A stretch of DNA of 64,000 bases from Trochalopteron elliotii (lineage: Eukaryota; Chordata; Aves; Passeriformes; Leiothrichidae), in assembly GCA_024734555.1 (NCBI GenBank), contig JANPWX010000077.1, forward strand, positions 4,606,946 to 4,670,945, read 5' to 3'. A program made the translations under genes and the position numbers. Within the stretch, counting starts at the first letter, position 1; each line of letters starts with the position of its first letter. The notes below the pieces were generated by a model. The model was not told where the DNA came from. It was given only the letters and a program-made list of their open reading frames with translations, and searched no databases. Shown here piece by piece: positions 37,923-51,113 of this stretch.

Positions 37923-40900
37923 CCTAACTTAACAACTTAAAGAATTTTTCTTCCATCAAATGCACTATTTGCTACATATTACAGAGAATTTGTGACTTTT
38001 TATTTTTAATAATTAACTTTCTCCAAAGAAATATGCTTTCCTCTAGTATTTAATTCATGTTGGAAAAATATTCCCATATTTTATGTTACTTATTATTGTT
38101 ATTGATGTGTTACGGACATTAATCAAATGCTTTGTTTGCAAATATCATTTTATTTTGACTACTTTAAGAATGTAATCAAAATAATTTTTAATGACTGAGA
38201 ATGTGAAACAATTAACATCATGATGCTGTAATACCAGACAAGGAAGGTATTGAGGTCATAACATATTTTAAACAAGCACTTTACATATTTTACTGGTCAA
38301 TATTATTATGGGTTACTTTTAATTTAGTAATTGAGAGATGAAAGGCTCCCAATATTATGAAATGCCTCCACCTTTCATTTATTATTCAGAGTGGTCTTTA
38401 CATCTTCAAAAGGAAGATGCTGCAGCTGCTCATTTTTTGGAATCTTTAAAACTGCTTGGTTTTGCTGCTTTTCTCAAAATTAAAACATTAATAAAACATT
38501 AAAAATCCTTCATGTATATTTTTCTAGACTCTATACAGTTAAGAGTCCATAGGTTATCAATGTTTATTATTCCAATTAAAATGAGAATAAATGGCTGCCA
38601 AAATATTGTTTTGAAGAGAAATTTTCACAAAGGAGGGGAGAAATTATTGAGCCTCAGCTAAAGAGCCTCTCAACTTCTACAGTGCAGTGAAGGCAATTTA
38701 AGAGGGAACTGTGTAGATGTGGAACTACTACATTCAAAATAAGTTTCAAAGTAGATGAAAAAATAGCTAAAAAAGAGTAATTTTTGAAGTATAGGCTACA
38801 TCTAAAAGATACGAGACAATACTGTTGGAGGAAGCATGTAGAAACCTTTTGTTTCAAAATAGTGCATTTTAACTTTTCCTCAAGAGTTCTCTTTGTTATA
38901 AGATAAAGATTAAAGATAAACATTTTCCTTATATATGCTGGGCTTCGGTTTTATAGAAAAAAACAGGTTCAGAACTTAAATCCAATAAAGAAACCACACC
39001 CTCAAACACTATGTATTAAGAAATATCTCCCTGAATTTGGAAAGTGGTATCCACATTACAACTCCAGAGGGGTAAAAGACAAATTGCTATACTTTTTTAC
39101 AAAAAGCAAGAAGCTGTGAAGATTTACTTAGGAGAGCTTTCAAGGGCAATTCTATTTGGAAATCTCAGACTTTTTTTAAAATGGAAGCACCTGGCTCATA
39201 CATAAAGAACTAGAGCTGCTTTTATTTCTGGAAGTCCTTATGGTTATTCATTGGGAAAACAGTATGAAAATTTTTAATTTAAAATGTAATGCTGATAGCT
39301 CTATGTCAGAATTATGTGCACAGCCTTTCCTATATTTTCCCCTCAGAATGACAATATTTCAAACAATTGTTAGCTGAAATACAAAAGGAAACACTTGAGT
39401 TGAAATCTTGCAGTCAGGGGTCCCTCCTTTACTGCTGCATTTTGTAACTATGAAGTAGCCATACTTTCTTGTACTTGCTCTGTCTCCAGCTTTTTGAAAT
39501 TCTGTCTTCTTTTTCTGCATTAAATCTGACATTTACCAGGATAGTGGAAAAAAATTAAAAGACTTTGTGGAACATGAAGACAAGGTTTTTTATAAAAGTG
39601 CTTTAAATGAAAAAAAAAAAAATTACAGGCTTGCTGTCCACACATAAAGGCAAAATACCAACAAGCCAAATACCAGAGTGTAACATTCTCTCACCAAATT
39701 CTTTTAGACATTCCTCATGTAGAGGATTTAATGGTTAATGTGAAATTTACTTACTCGAAGTATTTGATGTTACATAGCATTTTGATTCAGCAGAGCAATA
39801 CAACAATAAACATAAGTCACAATAAAAGTAGAAACTGCGTGTAACAGAGCATATTAACTGCAATACATATTTAGTTTACAATATAAATATGATTCTCATT
39901 GCCATTCTTTATAATATACTTACTATCAACATGCTGGGTATCCCCAAAATCTGGAAAGAAATGTAAGTACTTAAACCACTTTAAGTCCATTATTCTCCTT
40001 TAATATTAGTTGATTATTTATTTTCCATACTGCACATTGAACTAAATAATTTATACAATAACCTCCTTGACCCCCGCTTTACAATGGACTAACTAACTCA
40101 GGAAGACATTTATCATCTTTTGGTTAAATCCAGGACAAACAGTAACAGCTGGTTGATCCACTGAACTGATATAACTGCTTGATTAGGTCAGATAATATAA
40201 CTTATTGATCCAGTCAGTGGTTGTAGACACTTAGCTAAAATAAAAGCCAGCCCTCGTTCCCTTTGTGCTGACATAATTTCAGCTTTATTTCCAACAGCTG
40301 TGGTCAGCCCTTCCCCACAATTTCCCCTGAGATTAAAGAGCATATTGCTCTTGTCTATATTCTTTCCACTGTAGTGATTTATTGATCAGTCACACCAAGA
40401 AAGCAGAGTTTATTGGGAACTGCTAACTTGGCTGAAACTCCTGAAACAGGAAGTTGCCCATTTGAGGCCAGCTATTCTAACAGATAATTCTTCCTGTTTT
40501 CAAAACAAAGAACTCATAAATACTTTTACTTTTCATTGCCATCATATTGCTTTCCAGGTGTTTATTTTCCATTTTCCTGGAAAGAAACTAGGGAAATGCC
40601 TGGCCTAAACAGCTCCAAAATGACTTCTATGATGATTCCAGGTGAAGTTACATAATTTATTTCTTTTATGGATTTTTTTTTCAGATATTGGTGTAGAAAC
40701 ACAGATACTACCTTGAATTCTGCATAACACTGCCTTTCCCACTTACTATTTCTATTTTTACAAGCATGTCAAGAGTTCTTAGCAGCTTCATAAAAAAGGA
40801 GTGAACTAAGTCACATTGCCTAAAACTTACATCAAGGAAAATGGTTTGCTTTGTAGCTTTTGATTTTATGATTCTTTCACAGTTGTTTTAACATTCAAGA

Positions 40901-41641
40901 ACCCCAGATATAGAAAGAATTTATGTGGCAGTGCCAAAGCTATTTTTCAATAGACTTCACCATCTTTGAAAATTGTATTTTTGAACCCCTTGTTTTTAAA
41001 CTGTATTTGAGCTAACAGTGATTAGTTAAAATACAATATTCCCAGTATCAAGGCACATGTAAATGATTTTCTACATCATTAGTACTTTAATATTATGGTT
41101 TTTCATTATTACTATTAACAAACACAGGTTTCTCTATTTTAAGTAAATGAAATAGCACTTGAGGGTATCAACACATATTAATCGATCCAACAGATGAAAA
41201 GGAACATGGGAATAAAAATTTCCAGATAATACATCACTGAGAACCTGACATCTTGTTGAAAAAAAAAGTCCTCATAAAATGTCATAGTATTGTACCTAGA
41301 GGCAACGTTTTCTCTGTGTTATAGAAAAGATCTATTCCCATTTATTCTCTGACAGGAGAGTCAAGGTAATCAATCAGCCAAGCACGGCATGCATTCTCTC
41401 TGAAGGAGAGGCATTTTAGGTGGGGACACAGTTTTGATATACTATCTTCTTACATCATAATGTTATTTGGAAAAGACTTGTGCACCAAAGACTCCTCCCC
41501 TTGTTTATGTAGAGGAATGTACACACAGGAAAAAAAAATCTTTTCTTTTTCTAGAGTTTATTTATGCCAAAAAAAAATCCATATCAAGGAAAATCAAAAT
41601 CAGACGAAAAATATAAAGACTAAGTTTTCTCCTCTCCACAG
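37923..41641. other. Unique AT-rich sequence, no gene seen
   Basis: No gene or recognised repeat. An 89-codon minus-strand frame (38654-38923) has no supporting context. Confidence 0.55.
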
Positions 41642-42267
41642 CGTACTGACAGGACAGCTGACTAAGCAAGTGAATCCATTTGACAAAGAAGCCAGCAAGA
41701 TCTGACACAGCCACTTGCTCAGTCTCCCCTACTGGGATGTGGGGAGAGAGTCAGAAGTGTAAAAATGAGAAAACTCAGGAACTGAGACAAAAAGAATTCT
41801 GGTTCTTCAGGGCCATCTGTAAAGATTTTATGTCCAGCCTTGTAGCTGGTGGTGGCCTAGCCTTTGGTCTGGCCCAGTCTGGTCTGACCTGCTGCACTGC
41901 TCAGGAGCTGGAGAGGTGTGGGATGGGGCAGCCTGACTGGCTGTGGTGGTGCTGGCCAGCTCTGACCATGGGCTGGAGGCTGCCAGGAGAGGCAGAACAA
42001 TGAGCAGTACTGTCCCACACACACTGGGCAACGGAGGCCAGAAAGGTGCCCCCAGTCTTCCTATGGGCAGAGAGACTGCCAAATACACTAAGAGCACCCA
42101 TCAGCAGCCTTTGCATGGCCACTGGTTCCACCTTGAGGGGCTCTGGGTTGTCACAGGTCTCCCCTACTGGTGCACCGTAATCACACTCCAGCAGAACACT
42201 GGTTGGGTGCCTTTGGCACCACAAGAAAAACAAAGAAGGACATGCTATGGCCTGGAGAGACAAACAG
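41642..42267 (+). other. Candidate transcribed exon, unidentified
   Basis: The segment is bounded by a good acceptor (CTAAGTTTTCTCCTCTCCACAG, AG at 41640-41641) and a consensus donor CAG|GTGAGT (GT at 42268-42269). It is clearly richer in GC than its surroundings, most of all at 41830-42240. The frame entering from the acceptor is open for only about 20 codons (ending KEASKI, stop 41703-41705). Other frames inside reach 107-135 codons on the plus strand and 120 on the minus strand. I recognise no protein. It may be a non-coding RNA exon or an unrecognised old repeat; the splice-like borders could be coincidence. Confidence 0.25.
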
Positions 42268-44614
42268 GTGAGTATCTACAAGGGAAAATGGACCTAAGCA
42301 AACACGAGTCTGACAGTGCATACGAACACACGGGAGCAAAACTTGAGTGAGATAAAGGTTATAAAAACATCCTATGTTGCTAACATTTGCAGGATCAGGT
42401 CAACAAGATCTTATCATGCTGCTACCTACAATTGCTCAAGACAACCTGTTCTAAAACAGAGACAGGCTCTAAATCCTTATGACTCAAAGAATTATGGCAG
42501 GATAGAGATCAATCACTGTCAGCTCCTAAAGAGTAGAAGGAGACATTTAAAACCAGCATGCCCTCAGGAAGTGTGGGGAAGGGCTTCACAATCAACACAT
42601 TTAATATTAATAATCCATGCAAAGAACCCTGTGCAAACTACCTCTATACTGGCATCTTAGTGCTTGGACACTCACAGTTTCTTTATATGTGTCTTGGGGC
42701 TTGTGGGTACAAGAGTGCAGGAGACTGAAATCAGTTGAGGTTTAAAATATGTTCATCTTTCTTTTCTATGAGGTTTTACACTGAGCTACATTCCTGCTAC
42801 AGTGTTGGAACATTATTTCCTTCAGGGCAGTCTGGAAACATTTATGTTTTCCACAATCTACAAAACATATGTATACTGACGTAAGTAATGAGACATTTGC
42901 CTGTGTAATTACAACCTCTGAGATTAAATGCTTTATTTGTCAAAACGTGTGGTCATCTTTAGTGCTAAAATGGAAAAGAAAGCCAGCATTTTAGGACTGG
43001 GTTCATTTCATCCTGACATCCCTTACAGTTAGAAAAAAGAAGTCCAGGTTAAATGAAACCTCCAGAGGACAACAGTAGATGGATACCTCATAGTATTTCT
43101 CAATATCAGATTATATGGAATTAAATTTAGATGCATAGATGTAGGAAAGCAATTAAAATGCCCAAACATATACATTTAGAGCAATTTTTTATGTCCTACA
43201 ATATTTGAGACCTGTGCATAGACCTGCTATTACTGACACAGGATCTATGGGTATCCCTCCTGGTTTCAAGATGCAGCTTCATACATCCCCCATCTATGGG
43301 AATAAAAATTTATATGGGAATAAAAATCTATGGGAATAAAAACAATGTCCACTGTTTTGTGGGAGTTCACGGGCATATGGGACATCCAGAAAGATCAGGA
43401 ACATCCTATCCAGCTGAAGATGGCATTGGCCATTGCAACGTAAACTTCTGTCATCCTCCAGCCATCAACCGATCACTGTTTGAGAACGCTGGTGCACTGT
43501 GCAAAAATCCCTATGAATCACCTTTTTTAACAAGCACTCTGCCCTTCAGTATCCATGTATTTAATCCATGTTTTTCTGGTTTCCTTTTCTTGAAAATAGC
43601 CTGGTTGTTATCTAGAATCCACAGTTCCTTAGTTTTAGTATGTCTTTCACAGTACAAAACATTCAAGACTCTTATTCTTACAGTAAACAGTGATTTGGCA
43701 GGATCCATGAAAACGTCCTAATGTCCTCTACCCATGACATGTATTTATTGTGTGACAGGCCAGCTGACTGCTACCATAAACCCACTCTATTTTATATTAC
43801 AAACCTTCTGGCATATACCAGTTATTAATTATTACCATAGTCCATAAAATGTATGAGAGGTTTTGTTGCAGAGAAGAAACCATAGCTGTGCATTTTAAAT
43901 TAATGAAATTACATACCTATGTATAAGTATATTGAGTACACATAAGGCTAACAATATATTAAAATTAAACATATTTAACACTCAGGCCTAAGCAATTGTT
44001 TTCTCCAAAGTTTTGGCAGAGAGTTCAGGCTATGCAAAGATGTCACTGTGCTTGTCAAAACATGCTGTATTCTTGCTGTCACTGCTAGGAGAGCCTACTC
44101 TTGCTATTTCTACACTTCACAGGAATCATAAGTGTCTCCAACTGCTGTTTCATCCTCCTTCTCCCATATAAAGGTTCAACCAGAGAGTGCACCTCATTGA
44201 AAGGTTTTGTCTTTACCCTGACAAAAATTTAGTTTACTAGAGTGATATGGGAGATACTTGAAAATAAGAAACCATATTGACAATGTCAAAGATTTTTAAA
44301 ATCCCTTAAAAATCATAAATTTAGATTAGTTTGTTAAAAATACACTAAAATCCAATGCTGAGTTGAATCATTGCTATCCACTAGTGTAAGAATTCAATTA
44401 AAGAATAAAGGCAGAAAGTTAATATTTTGATATTAGGATATTAACAACCTCCCACTCATACTTTCTCCTGGTGAAAAAAAAGAGAGGAATATGAACTGAA
44501 TCATCCAATCAAGCATTAATTGCAATTAGTGAAGATTTCAGAGCAGTAGATCTATAGGCACTCAAGATAAGCACAGTGACAGAAGTGATCTCTTCACATA
44601 TCTACAACAAAGAC
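42268..44614. other. Unique sequence, no gene confirmed
   Basis: Mostly AT-rich. A short tandem repeat lies at 43296-43343, followed by about 170 bases of less AT-rich sequence that may be an old repeat (see findings). Confidence 0.5.
43296..43343. repeat. Short tandem repeat, about 17-19 bp unit
   Basis: Three imperfect copies of TATGGGAATAAAAATTTA-like units in direct order. Confidence 0.85.
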
Positions 44615-45032
44615 TGTACTGGGTTTGCATGGCAAGGTTTAGGGAGCGGGGGAGCTACAAGGGTGGCTTTTGTGATAAGCTGGTAGAAGCTTCCATACTG
44701 TCCAACAGAGCTCCTAGCTGGACCCACCCTTGGCCAAGGATGACTCCATCATCAATGGTAGTAATGCCAATATATGACAGCATATTGAGGAAGGGGAAAA
44801 AAATTATTGCAGAACAAAAAATGTAGCCAGGGAATATAGGAGAGAGTATACGTGAGAGAACCAACCCTGCAGACATAAAGGTCAGAGAAGTATCCCAATT
44901 GCCAGAGCAGAGATTCCCCTGCAGCCCATGGTGTTGACCATGGCAAAGCAACTGTGCCCCAGCAGCCCATGGAGGTCTGTGGTGGAGCACAGATCCACCT
45001 GCACCCTGTGGAGGACCTCCAGGCTCCTAAAC
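44615..45032 (+). mobile_element. LTR-like avian repeat with 40-bp internal period
   Basis: Begins TGTACTGGGTTTGCATGGC, which I recall as the start of a dispersed avian LTR-type family. It continues with GGGGGAGCTACAAGGGTGGC and AGCTGGTAGAAGCTTCC. The distal part contains three related units spaced exactly 40 bases apart: CCCCTGCAGCCCATGG (44917), CCCCAGCAGCCCATGG (44957), CACCTGCACCCTGTGG (44997). It breaks off near 45032 against an ACT-rich microsatellite. No retroviral genes accompany it. Class (ERVL or other) is not resolved. Confidence 0.65.
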
Positions 45033-45481
45033 ATCATAATTATTGTCATCACCACCATTATAACTACTACAACTACTGCTACTACTAGTTACTAGTCTTA
45101 TTCTTATTAATGTTTTGAATATTATGAATATTATTTTCTCCATCATCCTTTTAGTCTAATTGTAGACTGTTGAGTGTATTAAAGGCTGTTTTGGGACTTC
45201 AGCCTTTCAAACTCATATTTTCTGCCTGTATAAATTTAACGACACATTCTTTTTGTAAAGGAAAACATTTGTTTCATTTTTCTTCAAATCATGATTGTTT
45301 ACCAGTCTATAAAATAGTTACAGATATCTTCTAAATCTTGTGAGCCATCCTATCTGAGATAATCCATTCAAATTTGAACCAGCTGAGTGTTAAGGTCTTT
45401 TAAGATCTGGTTCCAAGTCTTTTCAATGTCCCTGAAAGCTTTAATTATTTATCAATGGTAAATGAATACACATGTACACAA

Positions 45482-45521
45482 AAATACACATATATTTATT
45501 ACTATGCATATATGTGTATTT
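45482..45521. repeat. 14-bp inverted repeat inside CA/TA-rich patch
   Basis: AAATACACATATAT (45482-45495) faces ATATATGTGTATTT (45508-45521) over a 12-nt loop. The arms are low complexity, so chance and repeat slippage are likely causes. Confidence 0.8.
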
Positions 45522-46243
45522 ACACCCACACATTCACACATGTATCCATGTATTTTTCCAAACTTCTACTTATTAATATTTTCACACATATCTAATTATG
45601 ACAAAGCTAACAGCAGTAATGAAATTTGTTTACTTAAATCTGTTTCTCTTTAGACTCTACCATTACTCTTATCATCAGCAGTTTCAATTACTTTTTTGAG
45701 AAGCTGGAACTTCAGATATATAGATTGCCTTGAAAAATTCCTGAGATGCTGAGTTATATAGAATTAAATTATATGTCTAGAAGTGAGAAAATGGTGCAGC
45801 AGTCCAAAGAACATAAAGAAGTATGTTTTGAGAGTCTGAGCACTTTTAAATTGAAGCTGAGTTCACAGAACATTTTAACATTTTGAGGTTGACATTCACC
45901 TAGCACTCTGACAGTGCTATTTGTAATACTGAAATTCCACAGAACGGAAAAGATATTTTCCGTCTAGAAGCCCCTGCAGTCCACTTAAAATGAAGATTCA
46001 ACGATCACACCCTGAAAAGTAATGGATGCGTTAAAGAATATCTTTATGTGACTATATGAGCTAGTTATATGCATTGGATGATGATTCTTGATGGTTTTTT
46101 CCTTCTGCTTCGATTCATGATTTAAAAATCTTTCAGAGTCTATGTGCATATATTCCAATTGGAATTTATAGCAAAAATTGAACTGACTCAAAATTAGGAA
46201 TAACTGAGTCCTAATCAAAACCTGAGCTTTCAGATACAAGTTT

Positions 46244-46261
46244 AATAATAATAATAATAAA
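46244..46261. repeat. (ATA)n microsatellite
   Basis: About six AAT/ATA units. Confidence 0.85.
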
Positions 46262-47860
46262 ACCATCAGCTCTTCTTGGAGCAATAAAGTCTAGCCCCCT
46301 GACTGGCACTTAGACAAAGTGAATTGCTATGGAGCCTAAAACGTATTTTAAAACTGTGTGGCATCACCTTACATTTTGAGCTTTGGAAATCTGCACTTTA
46401 TTTTCAATCATATTAGGCAAAAATTGCAACAGCAGAAAGCATTACTTTCACTCTTTACTCTTCCTAACATATTAATGTACTCAAATTTATTAATGTTAAT
46501 ATTCATAATGATATTTCAATATTAAACTGTAAAATCGCATTTTTATTTTTATCCTGTTATAAGTTGGCAAAGAAATACTGAAGAAAAACAAAAAGGGCTT
46601 ATAACGTGATAAAGCAGATGATACAAAGAGTTGATCTCAGATTTATATATAACAAAACCCTGTTTAATGTTTAAACACTTATATTTATATTATGGTTCTA
46701 TTTTAAGCCTACCACTAAAGGCAAGGGTTTAATTTTGCCAGACATTGTACTTAAACAGGAAAAGAGAGCTTATCTTTTTCCAGAAAAAAAAAAAAAGTCA
46801 AATAGAGAAGATTAAAAAATGTGGATAAAGATAAATTACTTTTGTAATAGGCCTAGATGAAGAAATGTTGCTACTATTTTCCAATTCCAGATGAGAAAAG
46901 TGTGGTAGAGCTAAAATGAAGTCCCGAAGAATCTGAGTTCACTTAACTTTATCAGAATGAAATTATTGCTCTGTAGCTGTCTTTGAGCAATTTAAAGATA
47001 TGCATATTCATGCTTAATATCAGTCAGTAAAAGGTTTTAACAATTACTTGATTTCTAATGGTGACTCAAAATGCCCCTTGCAAGCTTTCCATACCCAATA
47101 TTTAAAGGCATGATAAAGCCTAAGCACTTTGTTAGCAGCATGCTTTCTGAAACTCTTAACTGTTTTCATGAGACACATGGAAACGCAAATAACTATTACA
47201 CTGGGGAAAAAATGTGTTTGCACCTAATTTTCATGTCAATGTACAGCTTCACTTAAGTACTTTGCCAAAGAAAGAAAATGCATCCACCCATTCGGTTATT
47301 AGATCACAAAATCTGAATGTGCCATTAGAACACAAAAAAAAAATGGTACCAGAACTGCTACAACAAATTTCCTTTGTCCCAGATTTACTTCACTATATCC
47401 GGTATGAACTTTTCTAAACCTCAGTGCATATCTTGTAATAGGCAACATTTAGTGACATATGTTGTAGTTGCCATCAATTTCCCTCTTTTCCAAGACAGAG
47501 AATTCCATGAATGAGTGCACATTTAAAGGTCATAAGCAAAAGCTGAATAATTCTTTTTATCCCAACTGCTGGTCTCAGCTGAACCAACCTAGAGTATTCT
47601 AACCAACGCTCTAGAGTAATAAAAAGTTGCCATATTCCTGAAGCAAACCATCTCAGAAAGCAATTTACTCACTTCTATGAGTTTAGTAACTGGAAATATT
47701 GAACAACACTATACTTAAGTAATTCAACATTCAGCAATTTGGTAATATTTCCAACAAATGAAGACTGAATAGGTTTGGAACCAATACCAAATACTGATTA
47801 ATTTTGTTGACTTTGGGATATTTTTACTTGGGGGGAAAACTCAGATACTAGAATAGTCTA

Positions 47861-48125
47861 TGTTGGTTTTGGTTGGGATAGTGTTAATTATCTTCAAAGT
47901 AGCTACCATATTTTGTGTTTGTGCTGAGAACTGTGTTGCTAATATAGAGATGGGGCAGAGGGAGTTATTGTTGCGAAGTGCTTGCACAGCGTAAAGGACT
48001 TTTTTGTTTCTCATTTCATCCTGACAGCAAGTGGGCTGGGGGGCTGCAAGAAGCTGGGAGGGGACATGGCTGGAACAGTTAAAGCCATCTGACCAAAGAT
48101 ATATTCTATGCCATATAGAATCAAA
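47861..48125 (+). mobile_element. ERVL-type LTR, 5' part only
   Basis: Starts TGTTGGTTTTGGTTGGGATAG and follows the ERVL LTR order seen at 10720: GTTGCTAATATAGA, GTGCTTGCACAGCG, GGACTTTTTTGTTTCTCATTTC, GCTGGGAGGGGACATGGCTGG, ending in a TATTCTATGCCATATAGAATC version of the conserved block. The rest of the LTR is missing, so it is truncated near 48125. Diverged and old. Confidence 0.75.
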
Positions 48126-48605
48126 ATCTTTGAAATGAATCATACTACATTGCCTAAATGGCAGGAATGTCTCTTAAGAATGAATGTTTCCCTCAAAGAA
48201 AAAAATAGTCTAGAGTCAAAAGATAAGAAATCTTCTAAGGTATTTGTAATTTTTTTTTCTTCAAGTATGGGCTATTCTGCTGCACGTAGAATAACACAAT
48301 ATTATCGCATGAAAAGTGAATTGATTTCAACAGGTCTACAAAATTAAGTCTTCATGAGGAAGTAATGGTAAATTCAACTTGTGTCATGAAAGTGATACAC
48401 TTCTGTATCCTTGTCATAAAGATAGGTGGATGGGTCAAAATGGAAGAAATAGACAAAATTGCCTCTCCTTCTGCTCAAGGAGCCTGGGTAAGACTTTTAA
48501 AATTATGCTTATACCACATAAATTATGTATACTGAAATAAAATATCTTCTTTTATATTGTTCCATATCTGGCCTGAAATCAAGTCTCACAGTGGTGTTCT
48601 CCCAG

Positions 48606-48657
48606 TTTTGGTTTGGGTTTTTTCGTTTTTTTTTTTTTTGGTTTTTTTTTTTTTTTT
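48606..48657. repeat. T-rich low-complexity tract
   Basis: T runs separated by GG, GGG and a single CG. Confidence 0.9.
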
Positions 48658-48900
48658 AAGAAAGATGCTGCTCCTAAAATAGTCTGTCTTTAATATTTTT
48701 CCTACTTCCATTGTTTAAAACCTCTTCCTGGTCCCCACACATCTCTAATCACTCTCCTTCAAAGCTGCAAAAGTGGTTACTCCTCTGTCTTCCTTCTATC
48801 GTTGTCACCATGTCCCACATAGGTCTGTGTTCTCAGCCATATTCCAACAGGTAAATACAAAGGATCAGGGTCCACTTTATAACCCTAACAGCAAGACATG

Positions 48901-48923
48901 TTTTAGGGGCTTGGCCCCTAAAA
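48901..48923. repeat. 10-bp perfect hairpin, 3-nt loop
   Basis: TTTTAGGGGC, loop TTG, GCCCCTAAAA. GC-rich closing pairs make it stable. No T run or gene nearby suggests a terminator role, which would not be expected in a bird genome. Confidence 0.85.
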
Positions 48924-51113
48924 TCAAAGTGGTTTGATCAATACTTCTCCATCCATTTTATCCTCTGAAGAGTAGCAAGTTGTTGTGCAGGATTACTGCA
49001 CCTCTGCAGCAACGATTACTGATCCAGCGCCACTAGGCACACTAACAGGTGATGGACTCGCCAGTGCTTAAAGCTATGTCTTGTCTATGTTAATTTTGTC
49101 AGGGTAATCATATCCTGAAGCTGTAAAACTATTACTGAGTAATGCAGAGTCTAAATGACGTGTGGCTGCCATTCACACTGTTCAGGACTGCCTTCCTCTG
49201 GGACAGATCTGTCTGGTAGAGAGTGAGTTGGGCTGGTCTGGAAACAGTCAATGGAGTGATTCTTAATTCCAATTATGGAAAATCAGTGATCCACCACTTA
49301 AGTGCACTCTGGACTCCCTCTTTAATTTGGTAATACCATTTGGACCCTTTTATCTAGGAATATATGATACATTAGCTGAGGAAAAAAATGGCCTTAAAAG
49401 AAAAACATTTTCCCCTTTATGAGTTAGCAGTAGAAAACAAATTGATATCAATGAATTTTAAGTCTTATTTTCTAGAAATATTCAGAAGTCTAAATAGTGA
49501 AAGAATGCAACAAATAAAACACACATTTTCTGAAAATGCTAATGGGTTTTAAGTTATGAAATTGGAAAAGACTGAAGAAAAGTAGAACTCCAGAGTTAAG
49601 ACTTTCCTCTACAGCAATGCATATAGCAGGAAGCAGAGTTCATTCCACTTACAGAATATAATGTTTGAGAAAAGGAAAAATCATAATGTTCAAATGCAAT
49701 TTAAACAGATGATTAACCTTAATATCTCTCAAGTTATGAAAAGGAGCAGAAAATTGGTTTAAGTAAGTCTTATTAGACAAAACTTAACAAAATGTTTGTC
49801 TTTATTTTTATCCTTATCCACTTAGATTTTAAGATTCCTAAGTAGAAAGAGACGTTGTGTTTAGTGTTCTTTTATTTACCTCAGCTTTAACCCATTTTAA
49901 TGGAATTGCATACAGATAGAAGAGTATAAAATAATAAAACTTGTGTGACTTTCCCCATTGCCATTTTTAAAAGTAACTTTAAAATATGTAAAGGCTTTCT
50001 GAGAGACAAAGAAATGTAAAAAGAAGACAGAAATTACATTATTTCAATTCATTCAAATTTTTAGGGTCTTTCTGGTTGTTCGGTAAACTATTTCACAGAA
50101 ATTGAGGGTGATGGTAAAGCAATTCCCAAAATATACTTCCATGCACTCTGAACACTATATTAGAATGAAGGAGTTATAACCCAAAAAAATCTGCATGTTT
50201 TTAAAGTCTTTTAGGAAATAATATTAATGACAGACACAGATCTACTTCAAGGAAAAAATGAATTTGCTGCATGTGACAAGATCCCTGAGATAAGGTTATT
50301 CTTTGCTGGTTACAGATCCTGATGTCAAGGATGAAAAAATTCAAAGAAAATAACTGCAATTTAGCCAAACTCCTAAATGGGAAGTGTGAATAGGAGCTCC
50401 AAGAAGTTTAACAGTTTTCTTTTCTGATTTTGATGATAACACTACCTGAACTGTAAAGACATCAAATATTATTAGAATATCCATCTGTTATCACAGCCCT
50501 CTTTTTGCTGACATGATCAGAAGGCAATCACTCATCCTGCTTTTTTCTTAATAACCAGGATTTCAGTAATCAGTTCTTCCACTTGTTCCTCCAAAGGGAA
50601 CTAAAGGCTAGAGAAAATGAACGTCATGTAGCTTAAGGCATTACTTTGATAAAAGTCTCAAGCCATGAATACCAAAGGTTGTTCAGTTGAATAATTTGTC
50701 CATTCTGAGTGCTAGTGAACTAACTGTATAGAAATGAAGTGCATCCCTGGAACCTAGATATGTCACCTTAATATATTTTACCCAAAATATGTGTACCGAC
50801 TCAAAATTTTGCTTTCTAATATTGATTATTGAGAAAGCTATTCTAGTTTTTTAGCAGACTTATCCTTTCCTTTCCAAAGCCAAAATTTATAGCATTTTTG
50901 AATATTACTACTTTGGTTTAAGTTTGAAACAAGTTGTTTTTTTTAAAATAATTAAGAATCTCTGTAATTTAGAGCTTTGGAGGACTTTTCCTACGAATTT
51001 TAATTGTACTAATTTTCAGGTGAATATTCTTCTCTGGGACAACATTTAGTGTAATTAATCCAAGATGAGAAACAACCGAATTTTAAGAGCCCCAACTTTA
51101 TTTAAGATTTGAT

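Larger units (their letters stand above)
45033..47860. other. Unique AT-rich sequence with microsatellites, no gene seen
   Basis: Contains (ACT)-type trinucleotides near 45045-45100, a CA/TA-rich patch at 45465-45550 and (ATA)n at 46244-46261. No gene is supported. Confidence 0.55.
48126..51113. other. Unique AT-rich sequence, no gene seen
   Basis: No gene supported. Includes a T-rich tract and one 10-bp hairpin, listed separately. The part at about 48850-49260 is less AT-rich than its flanks without a recognised cause. Confidence 0.55.
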
